Shown here in pieces: positions 1 to 9,790 of a stretch of 64,000 bases of DNA (positions within the stretch are counted from its first letter, which is position 1; each line of letters begins with the position of its first letter). The notes under the pieces were generated by a model, which was not told the origin of the DNA, did no database searches, and worked only from the letters and a program-made list of their open reading frames with translations. A program made the position numbers and the translations under genes. Source of the DNA: Vibrio sp. BS-M-Sm-2 (GTDB taxonomy: Bacteria > Pseudomonadota > Gammaproteobacteria > Enterobacterales > Vibrionaceae). The DNA is taken from NCBI RefSeq assembly GCF_041504345.1, contig NZ_CP167894.1, positions 3,286,001 to 3,350,000 on the forward strand, in the 5' to 3' direction.

Positions 1-210
1 ATCGTTTTCATCTTTCGATGAAAGGTCGAATTTATTCTGTGGATACACGGGGTATCTACCCAAATAGCGGTTATTAAAGGTTCATCGCGGATTAGCGGGA
101 ACTAAAAACAAAAACGGTAGTAAGTGATATGGTTTAGTCGCCAAACAAAAATCATACACAAACTACCGTTTCCATGTCGAATCATACTTTCCTATCTTCA
201 TTTTGGGAAG
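1..210. other. Window edge before the IS3 element
   Basis: No complete gene is visible. On the plus strand one frame is open from base 3 to a TAA near 80 and ends in the residues GRIYSVDTRGIYPNSGY, which could be the C-terminal tail of a gene that starts outside the window. I do not recognise it. The rest, up to the IS3 left end at 211, is AT-rich and has no start with a plausible ribosome site. Confidence 0.25.
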
Positions 211-277
211 TGTAGTGGTCTAATGATCCCGGACACCAAATTAGGTGGTAAAGTCTCCACCATAAATGAGGTGCTCA

Positions 278-576
278 ATGACAAAACGACAACGACGTAC
301 ATTTTCTACTGAGTTCAAAATAGATGCTGCAAGTTTGGTTCTTGACCAAGGGTACTCCATACCTGAAGCCGCTAACTCTATGGGCGTAGGTGAAACAGCT
401 TTACGGCGATGGGTCGACCAACTCCAAGTTGAGCGAGGTGGGATTACTCCAACGACCAAAGCCCTCACGCCCGAGCAAAAGAAAATCCAAGAGTTAGAAG
501 CCCGGATTAACCGGTTAGAACGAGAAAAATCCATATTAAAAAAGGCCACCGCTCTCTTAATGTCGGACGAACTCGA

Positions 577-589
<13 letters not shown>
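278..589 (+). CDS. IS3-family transposase OrfA (helix-turn-helix)
   Basis: This is the first transposase frame of an IS3-group element, about 103 aa, which binds the element ends. The N-terminal half is a helix-turn-helix (RRTFSTEFKIDAASLVL, then the turn region GVGETALRRWV). The C-terminal half is a leucine-zipper-like coiled coil (IQELEARINRLEREKSILKKATALL). An A6G run at about 538-544 is the usual slippery site for fusing OrfA to OrfB. I start at 278 because GAGGTG lies just upstream; an in-frame ATG at 266 is the alternative. The frame is intact, but its partner OrfB is not. Confidence 0.8.
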
Positions 590-1347
<758 letters not shown>

Positions 1348-2366
1348 GGTTTTGTTTCCTAATTCGGTTTTAGTTAAAAACGCGCTTTAGGGATACCTAA
1401 TCCTGTCAGCTTATTTAGCGCTTTTATCATGGCGTAAGTCTCACCAACCTGTGCATTGTAGTTTCTTAAACTTAATGTACCGCTGAGCAGTTTCTTCACA
1501 CGGAACATCGCCGTCTCTGAGAGCGAACGTTTATGGTAGCCGTACTTCTTTTTCCAATGCTTATTTGAACCATATAGCTTCTGACAGCCGACCGCTAGAT
1601 TGCGGGGATGACCTTGCTCCCAGAAGGCTGCGCCTTCCCTCGGTGGAATAAGCGGAACAGCATTTTTTACGCGAATAGCTTCGTAGCACAACCTTGTGTC
1701 GTAAGCACCATCGCCAGATATCTCATTGATTCTTCGGCGGGTCTGTTTGAGTAAGTTTGGAAGTACTTCTCCATCGCTTACATTCGATAAACTTAATTCA
1801 GCGGCAATGATTTCATGCGTGTTTGTATCGACCGCTAAATGTAGCTTTCTCCAGACTCGACGCTTCCCGTCTGTGCCATGCTTTTTGACTTTCCATTCGC
1901 CTTCGCCGTAGACCTTCAGGCCTGTCGCATCAATGGCTAAATGCTGGATAGCTCCTTTCGTTTTGGGCTTGAACGTGACGTTGACCGTTTTGGCTCCCTT
2001 ACTAATGCATGAATAATGAGGACATGACAACGGCAATTGAGCAAGCTTGAAAACAGAATTGATGAATCCTTGCAGACCTCTCAACGGCATTGAAAATACT
2101 CGTTTGACCATAAGAGCCGTCGTAATGGCTAAGTCACTAAACAAACGAGGCCTTCCACGGTTGCCTTGTTTGACCTGTTTCCTGTGTTGGATTGCCTCTT
2201 CATCAATCCAAAATGTCAGTGAACCACGATTGATTAAAGCTTGGTTATATTGCTTCCAGTTAGTTGTTTTGTAGCGAGGCTTGGCCATTGGTCTAAGTAC
2301 TTGAGTGAACTTAGCTGATCAGATCGTAGGTTAATGATTTAGTTCCCTGATTTAGGAAACAAAGCC
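1348..2366 (-). mobile_element. IS5-family (IS903 group) insertion sequence
   Basis: About 1,019 bp with imperfect terminal inverted repeats. The left end begins GGTTTTGTTTCCTAATTCGG at 1348. The right end, read inward from 2366, is GGCTTTGTTTCCTAAATCAG. These match the IS903-type end GGCTTTGTT. One intact transposase fills the element on the minus strand. IS903 relatives make 9-bp target duplications, but the nine bases on the left (CCGCACCAA) and right (AATGCAAGA) do not match. A deletion or recombination next to the element therefore probably removed the rest of the IS3 copy. Confidence 0.85.
1374..2288 (-). CDS. IS5-family transposase
   Basis: A 304-aa DDE transposase of the IS903 type that cuts and pastes its own element. 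The N-terminal part contains the family region WIDEEAIQHR and RGRPRLFSDLAI. The RNase H-like core follows with HLAIDATGLKVYGEGEW (first Asp), ISGDGAYDTR (second Asp) and the C-terminal YHKRSLSETAMFRVKKL, which carries the catalytic Glu in a YRERSLVETAM-like block. The length is normal for the group and there is no stop, so the protein looks functional. The start ATG at 2288 lies 78 bp inside the right terminus, as is usual for these elements. Confidence 0.92.
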   Translation of the reverse strand: MAKPRYKTTNWKQYNQALINRGSLTFWIDEEAIQHRKQVKQGNRGRPRLFSDLAITTALMVKRVFSMPLRGLQGFINSVFKLAQLPLSCPHYSCISKGAKTVNVTFKPKTKGAIQHLAIDATGLKVYGEGEWKVKKHGTDGKRRVWRKLHLAVDTNTHEIIAAELSLSNVSDGEVLPNLLKQTRRRINEISGDGAYDTRLCYEAIRVKNAVPLIPPREGAAFWEQGHPRNLAVGCQKLYGSNKHWKKKYGYHKRSLSETAMFRVKKLLSGTLSLRNYNAQVGETYAMIKALNKLTGLGIPKARF

Positions 2367-2896
2367 AATGCAAGATACAAATAGAGCTTCGTTTGTAGCG
2401 ATATGAGCTTCAAGTTTCTTTCAAGTTCTTCTGGCGTTTAAAAAAACACACCACACTGAATAGGTAAATCAATAGATGGCAAAGAGGAGTTTACCATCAA
2501 AAAAACAAGGTAAATAATGTGATGTTTTTATCATATCGTGCAATAGGTATTTATAAATCAATCATCTCACATTATCCCAGTTGGGCTTTCCTGCTCTATC
2601 AAATAAAGTGGTTTCACATTCTTAGGGTAGCCTTGATGCGACCAAAAGTAACTCGCGTTGCCTTTAATCCATTTGGCTTGTTTTCTTAGGATTAATTATT
2701 ATTCGCATTTCGGGCATTTCGGGCATTTCTGGTTCGATACCGTTAATGGGCGCTTAAGCTTATCCGATAGATAGGGGTGACCGCTTTTGTCAGGGGAACC
2801 TGTTTACAATAATGATTTTACTTATACTTAATAAATTTAATCTCCTATAAGAGCTATAAAACTTACGAAATAAAGTCGGTGCTAGCGTAGTTATGG
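2367..2896. other. 530-bp stretch without an intact gene
   Basis: No supportable gene. On the minus strand, 2693 to 2567, a stop-bounded fragment reads KWIKGNASYFWSHQGYP and ends in LIEQESPTGIM followed by TGA. It has protein-like composition but no start codon, and may be the remnant of a deleted gene. A 9-bp triplicate sits at 2705-2731. The rest is AT-rich and unremarkable. Confidence 0.4.
2705..2731. repeat. Three tandem copies of a 9-bp unit
   Basis: GCATTTCGG, GCATTTCGG, GCATTTCTG lie head to tail. The third copy differs at one base. No coding frame or hairpin explains it. It looks like a slippage-derived microrepeat in non-coding sequence. Confidence 0.8.
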
Positions 2897-3214
2897 TTAT
2901 GGGTCTTCAGTTTGTACTACGTTCAGGCTGTAACCGAATCGCTGTATAGTGTTAATTTCAATTGTTTTATCTATGCTGGCTAGTTTTCGTCTTAAAGACA
3001 TAATAACCATGTTTAATGCGTTATCACAGACGATACAATGGGGCCATCCTGTTTCAATGAGTTCTCGTTTAGATATATGCGTGCCTTGGCTATCTATCAA
3101 TTTTTCGACGATTAAATATTCACTCAATGTTAAGCGAACACTTATACACGTTGATGTATTTTCATTCGGAGTGATTTTTAGTATTAATGGACCTTTTATT
3201 AACTCAATGTTCAT
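2897..3214 (-). CDS. Orphan winged-helix regulator, OmpR/ToxR DNA-binding type
   Basis: A 105-aa protein that consists almost entirely of one Trans_reg_C winged-helix domain. Visible landmarks are LTLSEYLIVEKLI (opening strands), ISKRELIETGWP (helix 1), NALNMVIMSLRRKL (recognition helix region) and IQRFGYSL (C-terminal hairpin and wing). It has no receiver domain and no transmembrane segment, so it is neither a normal response regulator nor a full ToxR. Such stand-alone wHTH proteins occur beside mobile DNA in vibrios. Its targets are unknown. It is followed on the same strand by nothing obvious, and a broken tfoX-like gene lies upstream. I am confident of the fold but not of the role. Confidence 0.7.
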   Translation of the reverse strand: MNIELIKGPLILKITPNENTSTCISVRLTLSEYLIVEKLIDSQGTHISKRELIETGWPHCIVCDNALNMVIMSLRRKLASIDKTIEINTIQRFGYSLNVVQTEDP

Positions 3215-3335
3215 TTTGTCACACCACTTTAGTGTAAATATTAGTAATAATTAGGCCCTAATAGGGCATTATGTATATGGCGCCCGAAAGAAATAAAAAA
3301 ATTAAGTGCCTATGGAGATGGTTTTTGTGTTTAGT

Positions 3336-3926
3336 TTACAAGTTGAAATACTGTGTTTTTAGCGCATTCCTAACTTCAGTTGTCAGCATTGAGCGATGAA
3401 CACCTTGAATCGCACCCTCTAATGAGCATAAAAGTTCGATTGTTGGCTTGTGATGAGTGTGGTGCATGATGGCTTTTATCGCTTTAATAGAGCCGAACTC
3501 CCTTAGTTTTTCGGAGGAGTGTATGCCAGCCTTCATCAGAGCTTTTTGGGTTTTGTGGTGAATGTTTGGTAAATCGACTAATGGTTTGGGAGTCGTCTCA
3601 CAATCAGGGTAACACTGTTTTAGGTGCTCTAATGTGACAGCAACTTCACACAGCAAAAGTGAGTTTTTGCTCCAAGGTTGTTGGGGTAGTTGATAGAAGT
3701 CGGCAGGGTGGTTAAGTCCTAACTCTCGACCGGATAGCGCAGTGTAGCCTTTTTACGGAAGTATTGTTCTTGGCTTCTTTCTGCCCTTAGATATGGTATG
3801 TTGTTTTTATAAACCATTGGTAAATACCATCAATGTAAAAAGCGTTTACACCAAAAATAGTTTTTTCACAGTCACATCACCTATTTCCTTAAGGTGTATA
3901 TACGTTGTTCTGAAAGAGTAATTCAT
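3336..3926 (-). pseudogene. TfoX/Sxy-like competence regulator, frameshifted
   Basis: Reading the minus strand in pieces reconstructs a protein of about 200 aa, the normal TfoX length. From 3926: MNYSFRTTYIHLKEIGDVTVKKLF (the start of a TfoX N-domain). Then, in a shifted frame after a run of Ts near 3858, FGVNAFYIDG. In a third frame IPYLRAERSQEQYFRKK, and after another shift near 3749 GYTALSGRELGLNH and PADFYQLPQQPWSKNSLL. This runs into the intact C-terminal TfoX domain LVDLPNIHHKTQKALMKAG with LLCSLEGAIQGVH, ending at 3336. Only this last part is an open frame of any size. Known family members promote natural transformation or motility; this copy should be dead. Confidence 0.7.
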
Positions 3927-4119
3927 AATATTTTCATTAAATAGTTTCGACAATGAATGTATTTTCCAAATCAAATATCGGTAATTACAGAGCATTCGCG
4001 ATGTTGTTTTTTTTGGGATGCCCCTAGGCATTGGCTGATTGAGAGATTATAAACGTAACCGGCTTTAGATTATTGGCTTAATAAGTATAACTGACAATGT
4101 TCAGATGCAGGTGTTTTGT

Positions 4120-4449
4120 ATGTACAAAATTGACAACGAGATTTTTTTAAGAGCTACTGGTGTGGATTGTAACTCAAAAATGGGCAAAGCATTCCGTGTG
4201 ACTGCAGTTACGAGCTTGAGAAAGATCATCGAAGAAGTAGGTCATAATAAGTTAACCAACAAAGAGTTGGCACATAAAATAAAAGGAATAGCAAGCGCTA
4301 TGGGGTTTAATGAGGCTGCGTATATTTGTGGTCAAGTTGAGATTTATGATGAACTATTAAGCTATATTAACACGAGAAAGGCATTAGCAGAGATAGTCAG
4401 AAATATGCTGCAATCATGTGAAGTTAGAGAGGGTGAAATTTGTCTTTAA
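4120..4449 (+). CDS. Small histidine phosphotransfer (Hpt) protein
   Basis: About 109 aa. The segment ELAHKIKGIASAMGF has the Hpt signature: a His followed by K-G in a helix, as in AHxLKG. The next helix, EAAYICGQVEIYDEL, fits the four-helix bundle. It should relay phosphate between a hybrid kinase receiver domain and a downstream response regulator in the cytoplasm. The next gene, a hybrid kinase, starts inside its last codons (TTG at 4440, ten bases of overlap), which suggests translational coupling. I chose ATG 4120 because CAGGTG precedes it at normal spacing; ATG 4105 is the alternative. Cognate partners are inferred from position only. Confidence 0.72.
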   Translation: MYKIDNEIFLRATGVDCNSKMGKAFRVTAVTSLRKIIEEVGHNKLTNKELAHKIKGIASAMGFNEAAYICGQVEIYDELLSYINTRKALAEIVRNMLQSCEVREGEICL

Positions 4450-6775
4450 AGTACAAGTTAATTAAAGCGAATGCGCTCATAGTGGTGTTGTTTGCGAGCG
4501 TTCTCACCTATGCCGCTAGCTATATTGTTAATGTTACATCGGGAGGGCAGTTCGAGAAGATAAAAGAAAGCATCGTCGTATATAATGAAAAGTTACTATT
4601 AAGCTTTTTACAAGCAAATAGTTTAAGCTTAACTAAAGAAGCTGAATGGATAACAGAGCATATTCGTTATCTGTCTGATAACTTTCATAAATTACCAATA
4701 ACTGATACTGGTGGCGACCTTAAAGAAAGCTTAATGACCATCAACAAAGACCTGAAACCGTTCATAGAAAGTGTTAGTTTTGTTAATATTAAAAATCGAG
4801 AAGAAATCAAACTGATTGATGGTCGGTTTATTCAGTCTGAACACTCTGCTACAACCAGAGGTTTGACTAGATTTCGAGATATGTTAGTTGAAAAGCGCAT
4901 TAGCGATAATCACGTGAGTAATTATTACTTATATACATTCCCCTCTAATTACCCAGGAGCACTGCTGAAGTTTGAACTTAATTTGGAGTACTTTTCTGGT
5001 TCCCTCACTTCCAACAGTGTACAGGATTACTTTCAACCTCGGTATTTTCTTTTAGATAGTCAGGGTAAGTTACTTACATCGAACCTTAAACAGGATCCTA
5101 TACGCTTATTGAGTGTCATGCAGCTTAGCGCGGGCGGGGATTCTGTATATTCACATGTCATGAACAACATTGAAGGGAGCCTTATCGTTGATAATGGTAA
5201 AGAATTATATAACGTTATGTTTAGGCAAAATAAACTGACGCGCTGGCGCATTATTCTGGTTACACCTGAATCAGTCGTTCGTTCTACTTACGAGACAACA
5301 AAGAAAGCTCTTATGAGTGCCGACGACACGTTGCTAAAAGCTTTCTCGTTCACTACGTTAGCACTGCTATTGATGTTTCTTGGGATCAATACGATAGTCA
5401 TAAAATGTTTGACGTTGCCAATTGGGCGCCTTATAGAACAGGCAAGTGCGCTCAAAGAGGGTGATTTTCAGCGAGCGACTCTCATCGTAGAGGGTGCAGG
5501 CGCCGAAATGAGGCAGCTTTCGTATGCCTACGCAGAAGCCGGGAAACAAATTAAAACTCTTATTTCAGGCTTAGAAACTGAAGTCGAATTGAGGAGCCAT
5601 CAGTATGAGCTTGCTGCGACAGAAGCAAAGCTAGCGGCTAATGAAGCAAAAGACGCAAATAAGCAAAAATCGATCTTACTCTCTAATGTCTCGCATGAAA
5701 TCCGAACCCCCTTAATGCCATACTTGGCTATACAAATATGCTAAGTGACACAGATCTTAGCGTTAAGTCTAGGGATCAGCTAAAAGGTATATCTAATGCG
5801 AGTACGACGATACTTAATATTGTTAATGATTTATTAGATTTTGAGCGGGTTAAAGCTTCGAATTATAGCATAAAGCCAAAGCCAACACTCATTGCGGGCA
5901 CCTTAGATGAAGTTGAGCATACGTTCGCGCCGTTAGCAGAAGAAAAGGGTCTAAAGCTAGAGGTGGTTAATGAAATAGAAAGTGACACATTATTATATCT
6001 AGACGAACTTAGGTTTAAGCAGTGCATTACTAATGTTGTCTCTAATTCCGTTAAATTTACTTTTGAGGGTTCAGTAAGAATACATAGCAATATTCGCAAT
6101 GGCGAGTTAGTTATTTTGGTCTCTGACACTGGTATAGGTATACCTAATGACAAGTTAGGAAAGGTATTTAACGATTTTGAGCAAGTTTACGATGAAGATC
6201 AGCAATTTGGTTTTGGTTTAGGCTTAGCAATTACCCACGAAATTATCAAGTTAATGAAGGGAAAGGTTTCAGTCTCAAGCCAGGTAGGTGTTGGAACAGA
6301 GTTTAAGTTGAGTGTTCCGGTATTAGAAAGTCCAAAATTTTGCCCTCTTCGAACTCTCAAGGGAAACGTTAAACATGATAAGTCATTAGAAGTAAAGTCT
6401 ATTTTTTTAGGTAAGAAAGCTTTGATAGTTGACGATGTTGACTTTAATCGTGAAGTTATAGAGTACCACCTACGCGAGCTGGGATTTACGTGCGTTGGTG
6501 CAGAGAATGGTTTGGCAGCCTTGCAGATCGCCTCTGAGCAGAAGGTCGATATAGTATTGACTGATATATCTATGCCTGTAATGGATGGAATTGAGTTGGC
6601 CAAAAAACTACAGGCTGCTTACCCTTCGTTACCGATTATAGCCGTGACAGCGAGAGCGACATTGAGCGAAAAATCGAAAATGGAAAACTATTTTCACTGT
6701 TATTTAACTAAGCCCCTCAACCGACATGATTTGGGTGTTACGCTGAACTGTGTCCTTTCCAAAGGTATAGGGTAA
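4440..6775 (+). pseudogene. Hybrid sensor histidine kinase, frameshifted at a C run
   Basis: Two overlapping frames, 4440-5744 (434 aa) and 5738-6775 (345 aa), together encode one hybrid kinase of about 780 aa. In order: an N-terminal membrane helix (about residues 8-28), a periplasmic sensor region, a second membrane helix (about 298-320), HAMP and coiled coil, then the phospho-acceptor SNVSHEIRTPL. Here the frame breaks: with six Cs instead of five at 5707-5711 it would continue as NAILGYTNMLSD, the normal HisKA sequence. The second part carries the ATPase boxes (NVVSNSVKFT, DTGIGIP, GFGLGLAI) and a receiver domain (LIVDDVD, acceptor Asp in VLTDISMP, Lys in LTKPL). The start is TTG 4440, after AGAGGG and overlapping the Hpt gene. 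It could be a true lesion, a phase-variable tract or a sequencing error. Confidence 0.85.
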
Positions 6776-6902
6776 CTTTAATTACTTTACGTCTATCAGT
6801 AGACTACTAACAGGGGGCTATTTCATTTCTCACTGGGCACCTTTGATTTTATAGTTTCTTGTCTGCCCTTAGCATTTACTTATTTATAATTGAAAATGTA
6901 CT

Positions 6903-7784
6903 ATGTCTCAACAACAGATAATAAAAATGTTCGGTGAAATAATAAAAAATTTTAGAGTAAGAAACGGGTTATCACAGACTGCTTTCGTCGACTTAGTTCA
7001 GCGCAGTAATTCCACGTTCAGTAATTTAGATGTTGTTACATTGAGTCGATGGGAACGTGGTGTGACAAAGCCCCATTTAACAAGACAAAATGAATTACTT
7101 GATCTTGTTGGTATTGATGTTTTCGATGTTTGGAAGAGTGAATTCTCGTCAAATGTAGATATTAATTTTCTTAATAAATTAAGTCGTAATGGATATACTG
7201 ATAGTAACGACACACTTATAACTGAAACAATTATCATTAACTCTAGTAATATAGTTGAACTTCAGAATTACGTTAACCTGATTGATTTGGTATGTGACTT
7301 CGAAAAGAGTATTCTATTTGAGAGAGAACTAAGTAAATATTCCTCCAAGATATCGATGTTTCAAAACTTAATTGAAGAGTTCTCAGGTGAGTTGATACTA
7401 ATTGTTTCACACGGGCAATTAGTTGGTCACATATTAACTTTAAGCCAGAGTGTGTTAGAAGAATATATGTCTGATCTAATTAAGATAGAAGAGGGCGTAC
7501 ATTTGGTTCTATCATTCAATTGTACGAGTGAACTTTCGATTATCGATACATTAGCTCGAGAAGCGTATAAATACTTACAAAGCCCTAATCCAAATAAAGG
7601 TTTGCACATATTTATTAATAATAAGCGTATGTTCGACTTTTTGTTTCATTTGGGTTTTGAGTATAAAACCGTAAAATGTGGAGACATAAAAGCTAAGTAT
7701 ATGATGACTGATGCAAAGCAGATTAAGTCGCAGCGAACTTGGATGCAGTTAATAGTAAGTTACAAAGGGGGTGAAGATGAGTAA
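6903..7784 (+). CDS. XRE-family regulator with GNAT-like C-terminus
   Basis: A 293-aa protein. Residues 8-65 form a Cro/C1-type helix-turn-helix (FGEIIKNFRVRNGLSQTAF, then VVTLSRWERGVTKPH). The C-terminal part (about 150-260) has a pattern seen in GNAT-like folds: LILIVSHGQLVGHIL, a central strand pair, AREAYKYL, then NNKRMFDFLFHLGFEYK. The usual acetyl-CoA-binding Q/RxxGxG loop is not visible, so it is more likely a ligand sensor than an active acetyltransferase; that is inference. It overlaps the REC-EAL gene downstream by 8 bases, so the two are probably co-translated. It sits behind the Hpt and hybrid kinase genes and may control this cassette. Confidence 0.65.
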   Translation: MSQQQIIKMFGEIIKNFRVRNGLSQTAFVDLVQRSNSTFSNLDVVTLSRWERGVTKPHLTRQNELLDLVGIDVFDVWKSEFSSNVDINFLNKLSRNGYTDSNDTLITETIIINSSNIVELQNYVNLIDLVCDFEKSILFERELSKYSSKISMFQNLIEEFSGELILIVSHGQLVGHILTLSQSVLEEYMSDLIKIEEGVHLVLSFNCTSELSIIDTLAREAYKYLQSPNPNKGLHIFINNKRMFDFLFHLGFEYKTVKCGDIKAKYMMTDAKQIKSQRTWMQLIVSYKGGEDE

Positions 7785-8970
7785 ATCAATTTTGATCGTG
7801 GACGATGTTGCATTAGCACGTGAGGTATTAAAAAATGCAGTTGGTAGCATTGATATTAAACATAATATCACGTTCGCGGCGAATGCTTATCAAGCCGCCG
7901 ATAAAGTAAAGGTAAATGAGTTTGACCTTATTATTATGGACATCATGATGCCTGACGGTGATGGGTTTGAACTCCTTAGTATTCTATCTAAAAATGGAAC
8001 TAGCGCAAAAATAATCATAACTTCTGGGTTAGATAAGTCGATTGTTAGCTCACTAAGTATGCTTGGAAAGCTTTATGAGCTGGATATCGTAGCATCGTTA
8101 GAAAAACCGATATGGTTTGACCAAATTGCAGTTTTAGTTAAAAAAACTCTCGAAGAGCTAGAGGTAAATAAACCAAAGCCAGCCTTGAAAAGCGTGGCTA
8201 TTCATGACGATAACTTTCCAATTAGCTTAGTTTACCAACCGCAAGTTTTTTCGGATACTGAACTTGTTTTTGGTTTTGAAGTTCTTTCTAGGTGGTCCGA
8301 TGTAAGTGGAGAGTTGCTTCAGCCAAGTTGTTTTTTGCCTATGATTGAAAAGTTAGGTAAGCAAAAAACGTTTACTAGCGTGGTAATAAAAAAGTTTATT
8401 CAGGACTACAAAACTCACTTTAAATACTTAAACAAGTCTTTAACATTCTCTATCAATGTTGAACCAAGTTTATTAGCTGATGATGATATTCTGAATGATA
8501 TCCTTGCTATTTACGAGTCGGGTGTAGATCATAAAGTTGTCATAGAGATTACAGAGAATCGTCTTGTTCCTGAAATTGCACGAGATTTATTAGCGAATAC
8601 TCTTAAGTTGCGCTTACATGGCTTTGATGTGTCGATTGATGATTTTGGCGTGTTAGGTTCTAACATTGAAAGAGTGATGCAACTCCCAATAAGCGAAATC
8701 AAAATTGATAGGAAAATCACTTGGGGATTCGGCCATAATGCAGATTATAAACAGTTTATTGATGAAGCAAAGAAGCTCGCGTCTGTCAAAAACTCTCGTA
8801 TTATTTACGAAGGAGTTGAAGACCAGGAAACGGTTAATTTACTTGAAGCTATAGGAGGGTATGGCCAGCAAGGCTTTTTCCACGGTGTCCCAATGGTCGC
8901 TAAGCTTGCTCAGGATTTGGTTAGAAATTCTTCAGTTTCACATCAGAAAGATATCCCTCAGAAATTGTAA
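7777..8970 (+). CDS. Response regulator with EAL c-di-GMP phosphodiesterase domain
   Basis: About 397 aa. Residues 1-125 are a receiver domain: ILIVDD acidic pocket, acceptor Asp in IIMDIMMPDGDGF, conserved Lys in SLEKPI. After a short linker, residues 145-385 are an EAL domain with EVLSRW in place of EALxRW, the metal and catalytic positions SINVEPS, IEITEN, IDDFG, IKIDRK and YEGVE, and QQGFFHGVP. All key residues are present, so it should hydrolyse cyclic di-GMP to pGpG in the cytoplasm when phosphorylated. RocR and VieA have comparable receiver-EAL cores. ATG 7777 is preferred over GTG 7771 because of the GGGGGTG just upstream. The neighbouring Hpt and kinase are the likely phosphodonors. 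Confidence 0.85.
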   Translation: MSKSILIVDDVALAREVLKNAVGSIDIKHNITFAANAYQAADKVKVNEFDLIIMDIMMPDGDGFELLSILSKNGTSAKIIITSGLDKSIVSSLSMLGKLYELDIVASLEKPIWFDQIAVLVKKTLEELEVNKPKPALKSVAIHDDNFPISLVYQPQVFSDTELVFGFEVLSRWSDVSGELLQPSCFLPMIEKLGKQKTFTSVVIKKFIQDYKTHFKYLNKSLTFSINVEPSLLADDDILNDILAIYESGVDHKVVIEITENRLVPEIARDLLANTLKLRLHGFDVSIDDFGVLGSNIERVMQLPISEIKIDRKITWGFGHNADYKQFIDEAKKLASVKNSRIIYEGVEDQETVNLLEAIGGYGQQGFFHGVPMVAKLAQDLVRNSSVSHQKDIPQKL

Positions 8971-9735
8971 AGAAGTTGTTGTTTTTATTCACCTAGATCA
9001 AGGGAGTATTATAAAGGTTTTCTATGCTTTTTAATGAAACTCTTCGTATTGGTTGTTTTGGGCGATGGTGTTCAGTACAGCAAAGTTCTTAGTAGGTAAA
9101 TGAGAGTTCCCTGACGCATGTTGACCTATTAAACAAAAATAGGGTTCAAACGAGCGGCTTAGAACGCTCAAATCCGAGTATTATTTGATACTCGGATTTC
9201 TCGTTAGTTAGGCCGTCAGTTTGTTAAATTTTTTAGTTTGTCTAATGATAGTTACATAACTATTTGAGCATAGGGTAAAACATGTATGTGTAAAAATGCT
9301 CAAACGTTGCTTTCCCATTTGTCTATTGGTGTACCAATACTTAATATTTATGGTCAGACATTGTCAACCGACATCCTCTTCATAGAGAGCGCTCAAAGCA
9401 CAAACCACAGATGAGCCACGTAGTTCTTTGGGAGGCATTTTTTCATCTGACATTGCTTGTTACTGTTATGGCAGCCTCTAAGGCGCTGTCAACCTCGATT
9501 ATTTTATAATTGAACTAATCAGTTATGCGAAATACCATAAATTACTTCTATGCTTCGGGAGGATTTTACGTGTGAAATAGTGGGGCTTTGAGAGCTACAG
9601 ATTATTTTTGCGACTTAAATTAGGGTCCTTACATTAATAGATAGGCAAAAGATCGGTGTATTGACTTGATTGCGGCTTGAGTAAATGTTCAATGAAGGCA
9701 ATTTCAATGCTGTCACATTATCTATTGACATCGAT
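8971..9735. other. 765-bp intergenic stretch with one palindrome
   Basis: No gene with a credible start and ribosome site is visible on either strand. The only structured element is the long palindrome at 9155-9214. The stretch lies between the accessory signalling cassette and the conserved nrd operon and probably marks the island boundary. Confidence 0.5.
9155..9214. repeat. Long imperfect inverted repeat with perfect 12-bp core
   Basis: The core arms AAATCCGAGTAT (9170-9181) and ATACTCGGATTT (9188-9199) are perfect, with loop TATTTG. Outside them the arms continue imperfectly (CGGCTTAGAACG on the left against CGTTAGTTAGGCCG on the right). There is no T run on either side, so it is not a standard terminator. 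The right flank holds GTTAGGC, which resembles an integron attC R' box, but the left partner is poor. Confidence 0.6.
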
Positions 9736-9766
9736 GAAAAAAACGCCCCAGGAAAAGCTGAGGCGT
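9736..9766 (-). terminator. Rho-independent terminator of nrdAB-yfaE
   Basis: On the minus strand ACGCCTCAG, loop CTTTTC, CTGGGGCGT, then seven Ts. It lies 25 bases past the yfaE stop. Confidence 0.85.
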
Positions 9767-9790
9767 CTGTGTAAGGGTAACACGTGTATG

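Noticed and set aside
3846..4031. 61-aa minus-strand ORF as a separate gene
   Set aside because: Its C-terminal part (HLKEIGDVTVKKLF) fits the N-terminus of the broken TfoX-like gene, so it is part of that pseudogene.
9155..9214. Integron attC site
   Set aside because: Only the right-hand GTTAGGC fits; there is no matching left box and no cassette structure nearby.
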